A stretch of 64,000 nucleotides of DNA from Ipomoea triloba (GCF_003576645.1 NC_044929.1:5247495-5311494), one strand, 5' to 3'; counted from the first letter of the stretch, positions 32,403-44,625 are shown. Made by a program: numbers and translations. Notes: a model not told the origin generated them from the sequence alone.

Positions 32403-35400
32403 ATGGCGTCCTCGAAAGGTCCAGGAGGAGCGGCTGCGGCGGCGGCGGCAGCGGCAGCTGAGTTAGAGAAATTGAGCGTGGAGCAACTGAAAGCTGTGAA
32501 AGAGCAGACCGATCTCGAAGTCAACCTCCTCCGAGACAGCCTCAACAACATCAAAACCGCCACCGCCCGCCTCGGCGTCGCCTCCACTGCCCTTAGCGAT
32601 CTCTCTCTCCGCCCCCAAGGTCTCTCTCTCTCTCTCTCTGTTCGATATTCTTCTCTCTTTTCCCCTGCGTAAATCACTTTAAAAGTTTTACGGGTGGGTT
32701 GCAGGGAAGAAAATGTTGGTTCCTCTAACGGCGTCGCTTTATGTACCGGGTACTCTGGATGATGCTGATAAGGTTTTGGTTGATATTGGGACTGGGTATT
32801 ATGTGGAGGTTAGTAGTATTTTCTTCTATAGTTTTGGAAATTTTTTAGATTTTTAATTTATATTGCTGTACAAGTTTCAATGTGAGAATCATTGGATCCA
32901 AAGAATACGTGTTCTTGTAATGCAGTTTTTGTAGAGGTTTCAGTTGGAATTACATTTAGCTACTAGGTACTGGAATATTTGAGAACTGAAGCGGTGGATA
33001 TTTGTTTGTGTTCTTCTTTGCATTATTTATTAAGAGAGAAAATCCTTTACTTGATTTACACATGTAAAGCTAGAATGCAAGGTATTACTGTTAATCTGTT
33101 ATGAATTAGAAATCATTAATGGAGGTTTACACTGCCATTCTTTGATGACCTAACATCAAATGCTGTGCAAATATATGACATGTTCGTTAAAGGTTGATTA
33201 ACAATCCCTTACACTTATAGTGATGAGGGTATTCATTATTCATTTACTAATGGTGAGGCGATTTTTAATCAGTTAATCCCACTCCATCCCAAGACTCCCA
33301 AGACTAGAACTTATCCAAACTTTTGGGATAAAAGGGTGTGACCCCCAGATATAGAGATGGCCCAACTGTAAACCAAACCTGGGGTTTAGAATTCTTAGTC
33401 CAATCCCTTCATTCCAATGAACCATACAACTTCTAAGATTTTTGGTTTACGCTAGTGACCTTCATCTTGCAGCTTTTGATTTGTTGTGGCTGGGTTTCTC
33501 GAGTTCATATTTTACCCAAATATATGGTCTGTTATAAGGAGATGATTGGATATCAAATAAAGATGTTCTGAGAAAGGGGTTGGGGTGTTACTTGTCAGAT
33601 GAAGCTTCTATGTATAACCCTCCATATCATTTCTCATAATCTCCTTAGAGTCCAGTGGTGCACAAGTTCTTGACTAATTAAGATACAGTGAACTGTGTTA
33701 GACACTGTATGAATAGTATCTGCTATGAACATGACGGGGACAATGCCTTTGGATCATTCTTTTTTTTTTTTTTTCTTTATCAATTCCATGAGAACTTTAT
33801 ATCTAACATGACTTTTATTATCTTTGTTTGTTTAGAAAACTATGGCAGAAGGAAAGGATTACTGTGAGCGTAAAATAAACCTGCTACAGTCCAATTATGA
33901 TCAGCTTCTTGATGTAAGTCAGAATGACCATCACCATCTTTTATTAAGTGGAATATGCATATTTGCGTTGTTATTAATACGAAGCCATAAATTGATCCAT
34001 GAAATTGAATTTTTGGTTCATCCAGTTTCAACTGTTGGATCTCTGGTCTGTACATAATTATTTAATATAATATATAAAAATTTCTTAATATCAATGATAT
34101 AAAAATAAGGTGAAGATGGTAGATATTAATCCATAAAGCTAAAAGATTTAAGCAAAGTATACAGTAAATAACCCTCAATCACTACTCTAACAATGCTCAT
34201 GGAACAATTTTAACACCATCCAACATAGTTAATTAGAGGGTTGGAATATTAGAGTATTAGACAACCACAACATTAGCAAAGTAAAAGTTCATATCAAGTT
34301 CCATCAACCAGGTATTCCATATTTGCAATCCAAGTTTTGCAAGTCAAATTAAATGTGAAAACATGTATAGACCATGAAGTCCAATTAAGAAATCAAATAA
34401 TTTGTGCCTTCAATGCCATGGACTTCATGCGTTTGGATTTTTAATTGAAATCTATTATTTTTTTTTTTCTCTTCTTTTTTTTTTCCCCCCTTCAATTAAG
34501 AATCCCACAGTTCAAAGAGAACTGCAGTTTGTATTGTTTTCATAAACTGTGGTTGGATCATTCATATTTTTATATAACCTGTGGTTGGATCATTCAGTAT
34601 TTTTATATAACCTTACTGATATTCTGCTGAGTGCTGACCCGCGATTCAATTGTGGGTTGTTACAGTGTTAATAACACTGTATATTACATTGATGGGGGAC
34701 TAATTCTTGGGGCTTGTTCTTTCCATAAAAGTGTGAAACTTTCTCTATTTTCATTCATCAGTATTTAGTAACATTCCCTTTCCTAAAAGCATCAGTCATA
34801 TCTTGGCCTTTCTGCAAGGTGCAAGTATTTCCAATTTGTTGAATTTATATTTTGATTCATTTCTTTAAAAGTTTTTAACAAACACTTACTGTTAAGCTTG
34901 ACATCATTGGCATGTTATTCTATAACACATGGAAATTTCTGTCTACATTTTAGCTGTGTGGAAGCATCATTCATGCAAAATTTCAAGTTGTTTTATTTTC
35001 TGCCTAAAATATTAGTGACCATTGAAAAGGTTGCTTCAAGAAGTTGATTTAGCTAAGTTTGTTCGTTTTACCAACATCTTGTCCTTGTCAGTTGATCTGT
35101 ACTGGGTAGCCAGCTCTTTTACAAATTTGAGTTGAGTTGGTTATCAAATGTTGTGTGGACACGTTTTAAAGAGGTGGGGGTGGCTACAAGCTTAAAGTTT
35201 TTAAGATTTCACTAATATTTACATTAAGAATAAGCAGAGCACAATGCAACTAAATTCCTATTAAAAGATCAAGCAATTATTTTTTAAAAAAAATGTATAG
35301 ACATCAGATAACCCATTAAACATCACTTTTGAACTTTCAAAGGATAAGCAACATTCTTGTCAATAAGGGACATGAGAGAGTCCACTGGGGCCAAGTATAT

Positions 35401-35982
35401 ACAACATGGCTCAGAACATCCATATTTACTCATTAAACCTCATAATAAGAAAAAGAAGAAACTTAGCTTAGCATCTTAGATGTCTCAGGTAAACATACAC
35501 ATATACCCCATTTAGACTATTTAGTATCCTAAAAGTGTTAGCAGAAAGGGAAGGAAACGAAGAATTGGGTCAATGATCAAGCTGTCGATTGTGTATCGTT
35601 TATAAAAACTTAATGGATATGCAGTTAGTTCCATTAAAAAAAAAGAGTCTATTCTTAATAGTTTGATCTTCACCCTCAACACGTGATCAGTGTCATATTA
35701 AGTGCACTATAAATTCAGTGTTGCAAAATCTCGTGGCAATATATGTGGTAAGGAAATCCATTTCAGATGAAAATGTCATCTTTCTGGAATTTGCCTTTTT
35801 CTGCTTTAATCTATCCATATCTGGCTCTATGCATGTCCATCCATATCTATACATTAATGCTTCCTTTAGTAACGAGTACTAATAAGTAATAAATGCAGGT
35901 GACGACTAAGAAGAAGAGTATTGCTGATGAAGCTAGTGTTATCTTACAAGCCAAATTGCGGCAACTTGCCTCAACACCGTAA
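32403..35982 (+). CDS. PFD5: prefoldin subunit 5
   Basis: Alpha-type subunit of the hexameric prefoldin co-chaperone, which delivers unfolded actin and tubulin to the cytosolic chaperonin CCT. Exons 32403-32619, 32705-32808, 33836-33913 and 35899-35982 give 483 nt and 160 aa, close to the usual ~150. The start is the only in-frame ATG (GCAATGG). Residues 10-19 are a poly-Ala run absent from many homologues. An N-terminal coiled coil covers about residues 20-65 ([16 protein letters not shown]). The central beta-hairpin segment holds [15 protein letters not shown] at 76-90, and a C-terminal coiled coil follows in exons 3-4. A (TC)n tract begins intron 1. Nothing suggests loss of function. Confidence 0.93.
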
Positions 35983-36354
35983 AACATAATGTACGCCTAT
36001 TCATATATGGACTGTTTCAATGTTACAAGGGGAAGTAGAACATTAACAGTACAATTGCATGTTTTAAGATCACATCAACTTCCCCTTGTTCTTTGATTTG
36101 ATTGGGATACAGAAACTTATCTAGATATTTTTCTGGTTTGATGTACTATTTAAAACAAATGGTTCGGTGTCACATCATTTCATTTTGGTCTTCCATTTTG
36201 TAGAAAAGAGATTAATAGATTATGTTCTTGACTTCTTCACTTAGAAATTAAGTGCATCTTTTTTTTGGTGTAACTAAGGTTTTTGGGGATTCATGGTCAC
36301 AGATGAACATATCCCAACATGGAAAATTAGAAGAATTTCCTAAATTATTCCTTC
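35983..36354. other. PFD5 3' UTR and short intergenic
   Basis: Follows the stop codon of the prefoldin gene; no other gene or clear poly-A signal was identified. Confidence 0.4.
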
Positions 36355-36690
36355 TTCCCTCAAAAGGTTGAATTCCCAATCCCAAGAGCTCGACAGAGCA
36401 TTTAGGAAGATGTAAATCATGATGATTCATGGTTCGGCTAAGCTAAACTTGAGCTCGATAGAGCATTTGGGAAGATGTAAATCACGATGATTCATGGTTC
36501 GGTTTATCTCTACGTTGCCGTTGAACCATTAAGCTAAACTCGTGCAAATAGTAAATCATGATGTATGACTCATGGTTCGGCTAAGCTAAATTCGAGCTCG
36601 ACAGAGCATTCGGGAAGATGTAAATCACGGTGACTCATAGTTTGGTTAATCTCCACGTTGCCGCTGAACCATTAAGCTAAAATCATGCAA
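36355..36690 (-). mobile_element. SINE-like family, internally duplicated copy
   Basis: On the minus strand the element contains GCACGAGTTTAGCTTAATGG (box-A-like) and GATTTACATCTTCCCAAATG, and ends with GGGATTGGGAATTCAACC, as in the element at 19126-19349. A segment of about 100-140 bp carrying GAGCTCGA.AGAGCATT and GAAGATGTAAATCA is repeated about three times. The head sequence appears twice, at about 36522-36547 and 36663-36689. No target duplication was found. Confidence 0.6.
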
Positions 36691-36711
36691 ACAGTAAAAT
36701 ATATTAAAGAA

Positions 36712-36783
36712 TGTGGCTGCTGGGATTCGAGCCCAGGTCTCCACGGCCACAACGTGGAATTCTTACCACTAAACTACAGCCAC
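36712..36783 (-). tRNA. tRNA-His (GTG)
   Basis: A 72-nt tRNA on the minus strand. The acceptor stem GTGGCTG pairs perfectly with CAGCCAC. The anticodon arm reads CCACGTTGTGGCCGTGG, giving anticodon GTG. The D arm has TAGTTTAGTGGTAAGA and the T arm CTGGGCTCGAATCCCAG. ACAAAG directly upstream supplies the CAA typical of plant tRNA starts, and T-runs follow downstream. It appears functional. It lies only about 20 bp from the SINE-like repeats. Confidence 0.95.
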
Positions 36784-38910
36784 TTTGTTTCTTAAATTAC
36801 TTCTCCGTCAATAAGTTGCAGATCACAAATTACTTGAATTTGTTGAATTGTTATCGCAAAATTAAATTGTAAGCATTAATTCCTGTTAACATTTTAAAAG
36901 TTTTCCACTTTTTTAGTTCAAAATTATCTTTTGTTCAAGTGTTTGATGTGTTCTAACTGATATAAGTCATTATAATTTTGAATTGAAAATATAACACATT
37001 TTTAACTGTTTTTACAATAATTTTAATTAGAATGACTAAATGTGACAAACTAAAAAAACATCAAATTTGTGCACCAAATGATGATGATGTGGACCAAATT
37101 CAGGTAAAATGGAACTTTTGGTTCTTGTCTTCTTGAATTGTTTTACTTTTTAAATTTTGGATCTTGTAAATTAATTTAAACAAATTTAGCCTCTCAATTG
37201 TTTATAATATTGCATTATTAGTTCCGTTATATAATTGTCAAAATCTATTAACATATGGAGTTATTTTTATTATTTAGAATTAATATTCACTATTAAAAAT
37301 AATATTCTCATGGAGAGAGTGAAACTTTAAGCATGAATATTGAATCTAAATGACAAAAATAGTCTCATAAAAAAGAATTTGCTAACAAAATTTGATAGTT
37401 ATATAACAAGACGGACTAAAAGTGTAACATAATATATAATTAAGATACTCCGTATTAAATCTGTTCAAATCAATTCTTAAAAGTAAAATAATTCAGGAAC
37501 CAAAAGTGTTATTTTCTCAAAATAATAATAATAATAATAATGTGGACTAAATTACAAAAAATGATTTAATAGTCATGGACAAAAATTAAAATAATTCATG
37601 TTGATACTTTGAACATAATTATATCTTTAATTTTTCTTTAAATATATAAAAATTCTAAATTGAAGTCTTCATTTTGAGCTATACATTTATTGTAGAGATT
37701 TTCTAAAAAAATTAAGAAAATAAAGAAAAAGGTTTTATAACTTAGTAGGTTAGTTGGGTTGTGTGAATAGATGGTAGGAGGCAGAATATGTCTGAAATTA
37801 ACCTAACATTTGTTTATGCTTTTGGGACATGTCTTTTTATGATTAGTCAGACAGATCCACTTGCTAATGCCATTTTGCTATATATTAAAACCTTCCTATC
37901 TTTGTTTTCCAAATTATTTTAGTACTCAGCTTTGTTACAGTGTAATATTGATACTTTCTCAATTTATTAAAGTATAAAATGTCACGGTACCTACTGAAAT
38001 TCGAACTTATGATCTCTCATTTGGGAGAGTCACATTATGTAGCTTAACAAAAAGATCTTTGGCAGACAAGTTTAATTAGTTATTCCTTTCATTCGAAAAA
38101 AAAAACTAAAAGAAATAATAACAATTGCCCACTTCAAATATATGTATAATTTTAAATAAATATATTAATTATATTGATTAAGTGGTATATTTTATTTTCT
38201 TTTTTGTTCATAATAAATGTATTATAAATATAATTTAAGGGTACAAGATATTTAATTTTCTTTTTGGATAATGAAGTAAAAGGGCATATATGTATTTACA
38301 GGGAAGAAAAACTTTAATGAACATCTCAAAATTGTAAGAATGACAATTTTCAGAGATATTGTTTTCCCCAAAAATTCCAAATTTTTTATGTCAATGTTAC
38401 TCAATCATTTAACAATATCAACATTAGAGCAAAACTATTTGGAAGCTTAGTTGAATGCCTAAATAGTTGGACTTAAAAGTTAAAACTCTATTTTGCCGTA
38501 CAACACTTTTTCACTTTAAAAAATAGTCCTACTATCATATCATCATATTTATAATTTATTTATTATTTTCTTTACATTCCCATAATTTCAACTCACCTCC
38601 AAATAATAATGATACTCTTTAAAATCAACTTTTGCCCCTCAGAAATATACTTCGAAAGCTTTTATCATGAAAAAAGTACTTTTGAAAACTTTACAAATAA
38701 TGTAAGCTTTGATGTGGCAATGCCATATATCCATGCAATTCCCTCCTTGCCGAACTCCATTATATAGAATGAGGGGATGAATATTGAATAGTGAAAGTAT
38801 AGGGCATATATAAATGGGGGCTTTTATGGATACATTATGTTTTAAAAAATGATATTTTGTTGTCATTTTTGAATAATTGTTGGGCAAACTCAATAAAATC
38901 TGATTAGATT
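36784..38910. other. intergenic, no gene seen
   Basis: AT-rich throughout, with scattered TTTAGTCC-type fragments and one TACTCCGTAT at 37446-37455. Open frames are short and featureless. Confidence 0.5.
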
Positions 38911-39001
38911 GGCTTTTTTGGATTAGAAATTATAATTATTACAAAATACAAATGGGGGCTTTTTTGGATTAGAAATTATAATTATTATAAAATACAAATG
39001 T
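38911..39001. repeat. 46-bp tandem duplication
   Basis: GGCTTTTTTGGATTAGAAAT with its continuation at 38911 is repeated from 38957 with one or two differences. Confidence 0.85.
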
Positions 39002-39046
39002 TTAACATTAATGTATCAATTTGTAAAGATTTCAATATAATTTTTT

Positions 39047-39166
39047 TTTTTTTTTTTGTAAATCAACCGGGTCTTTCTCCGTCCGTTTAACGGTCCAGGT
39101 TTATTCGCGTTAGCTCCGAAAGGCACCGAAATTGGCCCCAGGGTAATCATCACTTATGCATAATTA
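39047..39166 (-). mobile_element. 5'-truncated poly-A retroelement, probable 12-bp TSD
   Basis: On the minus strand a GC-richer ~100-bp segment (for example GTGCCTTTCGGAGCTAACGC) ends in a poly-A tail, seen as T-run at 39047-39057. AATATAATTTTT appears on the left at about 39035-39046 and on the right at 39167-39178. A short GC-rich piece with a poly-A tail and flanking direct repeats fits a truncated LINE or SINE insertion. The AT-rich duplication makes this less than certain. Confidence 0.5.
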
Positions 39167-39178
39167 AATATAATTTTT

Positions 39179-39762
39179 ACAAAACATAAAAGTTTACATT
39201 TTTCAACAAAGTTCTAAAGATTTGAATATGATTATACAAAGCATAGATGTTTTCAAAAAAAATATACAAAGCATAGATGTTTAAATTTTTTCCGCCAATA
39301 AATCTATAATAAATAGGAAGAGTTTGTAATTTATGTAATCAATGTGCCTGTTCTTTATTGTTTTTAGTCTCTCGATTATAGTGACCTTTTCGCTTTTGAT
39401 TATCAATTTTACTAAATACGTGGTCCAGGTCACTTCATTGAGTAAAAACATCTTTATACTAAAAATGTGAAAGAACATTGTAGCTATGAACATTTGTAAT
39501 ACTTTCCTAATTTATCAAACAAATTGCTAATATAAATTTGGTTCATCTTAGACCAGGAATTACGGTGTAACATGTTGGGCGTCGGCCGGGTTAACCGAGC
39601 TCAGTCCCTGCTCGATTCGACTAAGGTTCCAAATAGTATTCAACAGCAGTCACAAGATGGTAACCCCTGAGAAGTAAGCATAGCGCGAGATCCATCATAA
39701 CATATATCCCTAGAGCTGTTTATAAAATTTATTTAAAAAAAAAAAAAGGGGGGGGGGGGGGG
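39179..39762. other. intergenic, no gene seen
   Basis: A GC-richer segment at about 39560-39700 (for example GTTGGGCGTCGGCCGGG) looks like transposon debris of unknown type. It ends in an A/G homopolymer next to the assembly gap. Confidence 0.4.
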
Positions 39763-40305
39763 NNNNNNNNNNNNNNNNNNNNNNNNNNNNNNNNNNNNNN
39801 NNNNNNNNNNNNNNNNNNNNNNNNNNNNNNNNNNNNNNNNNNNNNNNNNNNNNNNNNNNNNNNNNNNNNNNNNNNNNNNNNNNNNNNNNNNNNNNNNNNN
39901 NNNNNNNNNNNNNNNNNNNNNNNNNNNNNNNNNNNNNNNNNNNNNNNNNNNNNNNNNNNNNNNNNNNNNNNNNNNNNNNNNNNNNNNNNNNNNNNNNNNN
40001 NNNNNNNNNNNNNNNNNNNNNNNNNNNNNNNNNNNNNNNNNNNNNNNNNNNNNNNNNNNNNNNNNNNNNNNNNNNNNNNNNNNNNNNNNNNNNNNNNNNN
40101 NNNNNNNNNNNNNNNNNNNNNNNNNNNNNNNNNNNNNNNNNNNNNNNNNNNNNNNNNNNNNNNNNNNNNNNNNNNNNNNNNNNNNNNNNNNNNNNNNNNN
40201 NNNNNNNNNNNNNNNNNNNNNNNNNNNNNNNNNNNNNNNNNNNNNNNNNNNNNNNNNNNNNNNNNNNNNNNNNNNNNNNNNNNNNNNNNNNNNNNNNNNN
40301 NNNNN
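39763..40305. other. assembly gap (543 N)
   Basis: The gap is preceded by poly-A then about 15 G, and followed by poly-A then about 20 G, so the same A-then-G tract borders it on both sides. Frames crossing it are artefacts. Confidence 0.99.
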
Positions 40306-40788
40306 AAAAAAAAAAAAAAAAGGGGGGGGGGGGGGGGGGGGAAAGATGCCAATTTTTTTTTCCAAAATATAGTTTACAGCTCAAGTCAATTCAAAAAAAG
40401 AGCATAGATTACTTTTAACATACAAAAAAACTCACAAAATCTGATGAAATATCTCCAGCTCCAGAAGAAGTACTAAACCATGGAGTTCAGAGGCCACGAG
40501 GCAGATAAACAGAATGCTGGACAGGCAATCTAAGTGTAAGCAGGGATGAAATGCATATTGATACAACACAGTCTATGTTTAGATATAGTGGGAGATGCAT
40601 ATAATGATTGGCTATAGAACAGTAAGTACTCCAGATAGCTTATACTTACATCCAGTTCTGTGCGAATGTATCTATCATCATCGTCTTCACCCAAGGGCGA
40701 GATCACCAAAAACAAGTCCCAACCCGTATTGTATTTGCATCTTTGTAGAGGAAATCTCATGCCACAATGACTATGACCCCTAAAAATT

Positions 40789-41658
40789 TTATGTTTCCTT
40801 CTCTTTCCCCTTAAGGTAGGAGTAGTTCCTTTGGAAATCCAAAACTGCCCAAACCAAATGCCTGAAACCTATTTCTGGCCAAAGGGCGGTGGGCGAGTAA
40901 AGAAGACACTTTGCACTCTGCCATAGTAGGAAATTGCTTAAGCGAGTTTCCCCAGAGGTACGTATTATGATATCAGGATTGGGAACAACAGCCATATACA
41001 TATGTCTATCAATATCTCTTGACCCAATAAGGTTCTCAATCTTATCATTTCCATTCAAATGTTCTGTTATATCATTTTGGGCAGAATTTTGATTTTTTTC
41101 ACTGATTTCCTTCCATTTTTCTTCACATGATTGCTCAACAGCATGTACAATCTCATCCGTTGATGTGTAGGCAACACAGATTGATAGAGTGGCATTTGAG
41201 TTACCTGCGGTTGCCGCCATAGCCCTCTCTGCTGCTGACCTAACAGGGTCACTCAAAAGTTTTAAGTTCCCCTGAAAGTAAACTCGAATCCCATAGCGGT
41301 TCACTATGCTTTGCTCTTTAATCATCTCTTCAATCTTTTCCTGCATCAAGCGCATGAGGGATCCAACTTCTTCAGGGCGCCTTTTGAAGTTTTCAATACT
41401 AAAGGCATAAACAGTTATGTACTTCACACCGAGCTCATAACAATATTTTAGCATATTCATAAGAGCAGAAAAACCAGCCCTATGCCCATGCCCCTCTTCC
41501 AAAGTCTGCTTCTTAGCATATCTTCGATTTCCATCCATTATAAATGCAATATGGCTAGGAATAGGACCAACAGAAAGTACTGAAAAAATGCACTTCCGGA
41601 GCAAACAACACACATTTTCTAGCAGTTGGTTTCTTTGTTTACCACTCTCGCTCACCAT
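40789..41658 (-). CDS. cis-prenyltransferase (dehydrodolichyl diphosphate synthase type)
   Basis: Condenses isopentenyl diphosphate units onto farnesyl diphosphate in cis to make long polyprenyl diphosphates, precursors of dolichol, normally at the ER with an NgBR/LEW1 partner. Intronless coding frame of 289 aa from ATG 41658; the extension to 41670 starts with TTG and was rejected. There is no plastid transit peptide. Catalytic Asp42 lies in FIMDGNRRYAKK, followed by YAFSIENFKRRPEEV at about 84-98, SICVAYTSTDEI, and RTSGETRLSNFLLWQ at 233-247 with the substrate-binding arginines. The eukaryotic-type wording places it with the UPP synthase family. A splice acceptor-like CAG at about 41700 (minus strand) suggests a 5' UTR intron. 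Plants have several paralogues, so the exact orthologue and chain length are unknown. Confidence 0.92.
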   Translation of the reverse strand: MVSESGKQRNQLLENVCCLLRKCIFSVLSVGPIPSHIAFIMDGNRRYAKKQTLEEGHGHRAGFSALMNMLKYCYELGVKYITVYAFSIENFKRRPEEVGSLMRLMQEKIEEMIKEQSIVNRYGIRVYFQGNLKLLSDPVRSAAERAMAATAGNSNATLSICVAYTSTDEIVHAVEQSCEEKWKEISEKNQNSAQNDITEHLNGNDKIENLIGSRDIDRHMYMAVVPNPDIIIRTSGETRLSNFLLWQSAKCLLYSPTALWPEIGFRHLVWAVLDFQRNYSYLKGKEKET

Positions 41659-42600
41659 ATTGAACCTCAATCCAGTCTAAGACGCAGTAACACAAACCTG
41701 ATAAATGTAGTAGAAACTTCAAGATTTGTCAACTGCACTTAAGAAAAAAGTGTATCTTAAAATAAACAACAAACAAGAACTTATGTTTACATCTTTAAGA
41801 CAATGACTTCATGTTCCAAACTAGGGGTGCAAACGAGCCGAAGCGAACTCGAACCTAGGCTGGCTCGAGCTCGATCGAGCTTTAAAATTTAAGCTCAAGT
41901 TCAGCTAGCTAAATTTTCACATGGGTCGAGCTCGAATTCGAGCCCGAGCTCGAGTTTGAGGTTGAGTTTAAGTGCAAAGTGCTACTATTAAATTTAAAAT
42001 TATAAATTGATATATCCCAACATAAATAATAAAAACTATATAAAATTTAGAGTTCAAAATAAAATATAAAAGTTTTATTACACTAGGCATAAAAACCAGT
42101 AAATAATGTGATTCCAACCTGTTACCAAATTCCTTTCTTACTTGTCACAAGCACACGAAACAGAACCATAGAAGAAATAATTGGACAAGACTTGGGGTGC
42201 AAACGAGCCGAGCCGAGCTCGAGCCATTTAAGAAATGAGCTGCTCGAGCTCGAGTTTGGCCATTGATGCTCGAGCTCGAGCTCGAAGTCGAAATCAGGAT
42301 TGAAACTAATCAGGCTGTAAATGATAATCAAATTATAAAACAATCTCTGCACACAAGCTTGAAACTAGAAAATAAGAATGGAGGAACTACAAAATAACTG
42401 GAACACTTACCGTCGGCAGAGAGGAAGCGCTGGGAGAAGGCCGAAGGCGGAGGGGAGACAGTCGGCGGTCGACAGCAGCAGTGGACGTCGGCGGTCTTCG
42501 GCGGTCACTCAGCGAAGGCAGAGGGGAGGCGATGGGCTGTGGCCTGTGGGCGAAGTCGCGTAGGCAGAGGGGAGGCGGACATGAGGTGTTTGGTCTTTGG
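41659..42600 (-). promoter_or_regulatory. probable 5' UTR intron and leader exon of the cis-prenyltransferase gene
   Basis: On the minus strand a GC-rich segment at about 42411-42590 ends in GACGGTAAGTG, a strong splice donor. The next good acceptor (TTTATCAG) lies about 45 bp before the ATG at 41658. This would make a leader intron of about 700 bp, into which GAGCTCG-rich elements have inserted. This is inferred from splice signals alone. Confidence 0.4.
41823..42310. mobile_element. GAGCTCG-rich elements with GGGGTGCAAACGAGCC starts
   Basis: Two similar starts, at 41823 and about 42193, read GGGGTGCAAACGAGCCGA and run into many GAGCTCGAG units. The same vocabulary is found at 42705-42880 and 59101-59343. 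These look like non-autonomous elements with degenerate palindromic interiors; family and exact ends are uncertain. Confidence 0.55.
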
Positions 42601-42681
42601 TCTTTGGATTAGGAAAATATTTAGGGTTTCAATTTCAATTTAAAAATTTTAGTATTTCAAATTTCAATTTTATAAATTTAA

Positions 42682-42685
<4 letters not shown>

Positions 42686-42711
<26 letters not shown>
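42686..42711. repeat. (AT)n microsatellite
   Basis: About 12 AT units at the edge of a GAGCTCG-rich element. Confidence 0.85.
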
Positions 42712-42712
<1 letters not shown>

Positions 42713-42880
42713 GGCTCGCGAGCAGCTCATCGAGCCACAAGCCTAAGACATTAGAGCTCGAACTCGGCTCGATTGTTAAACGAGCCGCTCGAGCTCGACT
42801 TTAACCAAGGTCGAGTCGAGCTTTGACCGAGCGGCTCGCGAGCTACTCGACTCATTTACAACTCTAAACAAAACACGACT
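42712..42880. mobile_element. GAGCTCG-rich element end
   Basis: Contains GGCTCGCGAGCAGCTCATCG, then CCTAAGACATTAGAG and CGAGCTTTGACCGAGCGG. The same order of motifs, with modest changes, occurs at 59190-59325, so both are copies of one family. Confidence 0.6.
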
Positions 42881-44160
42881 AGTAGTCTTAGCACGCAGGA
42901 AATACAAGTAAAGAAATGGCAAAAAGTCCCCAATCCATTTAACATTAAATCAACCTGATGAATACGCACAATGCAAACATAATGGCATAAAAACATAAAA
43001 TGAAATAAGTTACGTCTTCAGCATAATCCGCTCTTGTTCAGAATCCTCCTACACTAATAGAGTTGTTACGTTCAATTGGTTGACTTACAGAAATTGATGG
43101 AGTTGAAGTTGTATCATTATTGTTAACTTGTTCATAAATAGATTCAATTATATTGATAATTGTCATCCTATATAATCTCATAACTATTTAACAATCAATA
43201 GCAAAACATAAACAAAGTAACATACCGACTACCACTACATATTAATATATAATATATTATAAGAAATTAAAAGTAGAAGACTATACACCTAATCATTCTT
43301 CCGCCGCACAGCCACAACAGGCCAAAGCAAGCTCAGTCGCCGTAGCCGCAACTTCCAGTTAGTGACAGTCACAACAGTTTACACTAACCAAACAGTAACT
43401 AAGGAGCGAGGACTTAGGAATAATACCTGTTGTTGACTTGTTGCCGCTCGCCAGAGATTGACGCCAGTTGCCGGAAGCCGTCGTCGGTCGTCGCGTGGCC
43501 ACGTCTCTAGCTCCCTGCATCGGCTGCGTCAATGCGTAATACAATTGGAAAGTTTGGGGTTAACAAATTAGGTTTGGTGGAGCGTTTGGTTGACATAATT
43601 TTAGAATAGCTTAAGGAATGTTGAATTGTAGGGAACGTTAACATAATATAAACCTGTTTGGTTGATAGTTATTTTTATGTTATAATTTTTATTATTATTA
43701 TATCCTTAATCTATTTTCATGTATATTAGATTATTAGTAAATTTTGAAATTAAAATAAATAAATAATGCAATGATAAAATATATAAGTAAATAAAATAAG
43801 TTGCTAACATTTCATCTAGAAATATTAAAAAGATTCTTAAGAAAGGGGAGAGTACACACTCCCTCCAAAAATATTAAAAAGAACATTTTTTTTTCTCGTG
43901 TATGTGTGTGTTTTTTTTTTGGGTATATTGTATTTTTTTAATAATGACTTTGGTAAATATACACAATAATTTATGTAATTGTTTTGTAAATTTATAAAAT
44001 TAAAGAAATATTTTGAATAGTTTAATTGTATTTAACTATTTTTATATTTTAAAATATGTTTTGGCATATTGATAAAGATTAAACACTATATATTGTTAAA
44101 GGACATAAAGAGTAAAAATGAAAGCAAATCACACCATTAATTAGAGTTATATTTTAAAGG
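42881..44160. other. intergenic, with a GC-rich block at 43290-43545
   Basis: Mostly AT-rich. The GC-rich block at 43290-43545 (GCCGTAGCCGCAAC; GTCGTCGGTCGTCGCGTGG) could be another leader exon of a minus-strand gene, because CAACAACAGGTATTA on the minus strand at about 43427 is donor-like. No protein is supported there. Confidence 0.35.
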
Positions 44161-44625
44161 GAAAATGACATCTTTAGTCTCTGGGTTACAGGGGTAGTGC
44201 GGACTCAACCCCTGAGTTATGGCCGTATCCGAGTTTAGTCCCACAGTTATTCGTGCATTGGCGATTTAGTTCCTGACCGTTAAATTTGGCGGAAAAATTA
44301 ACAAATATTTAAAATTCGAGGGGTAAAATAGGAAATTCACATTTTATTATTATTCTTATATCAAAACTACTTTTACAACATTATTTTTCACTTATTAGCT
44401 TAATGATTTTCAAGATTCTTCAATTTTAAAAGCATTTCAATAACTTTCAAATTACTTGTTAGGAACCTGTTTATGGTATAGCACAAATAAAGAAACACTT
44501 AATTATTATATTTAGGTCTGTAAAACACACTATCATAACAATTTTTGATTTTTTTACTAAGCAACAAATGTAATCAAATTAGAAATTTTGAGATACAAAA
44601 TGATGTTAAATTTATCATTTTGAGA

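Noticed and set aside
39710..40384. Open frames of about 207-224 codons crossing the second N run
   Set aside because: Same reason: N plus poly-Pro/Phe from the A/G tracts.
41659..41670. Four-residue N-terminal extension of the cis-prenyltransferase
   Set aside because: Begins with TTG; the first real ATG is at 41658.
42378..42563. Plus-strand frame rich in Arg and Gly near 42400
   Set aside because: Low-complexity GC-rich text that looks more like the leader exon of the minus-strand gene.
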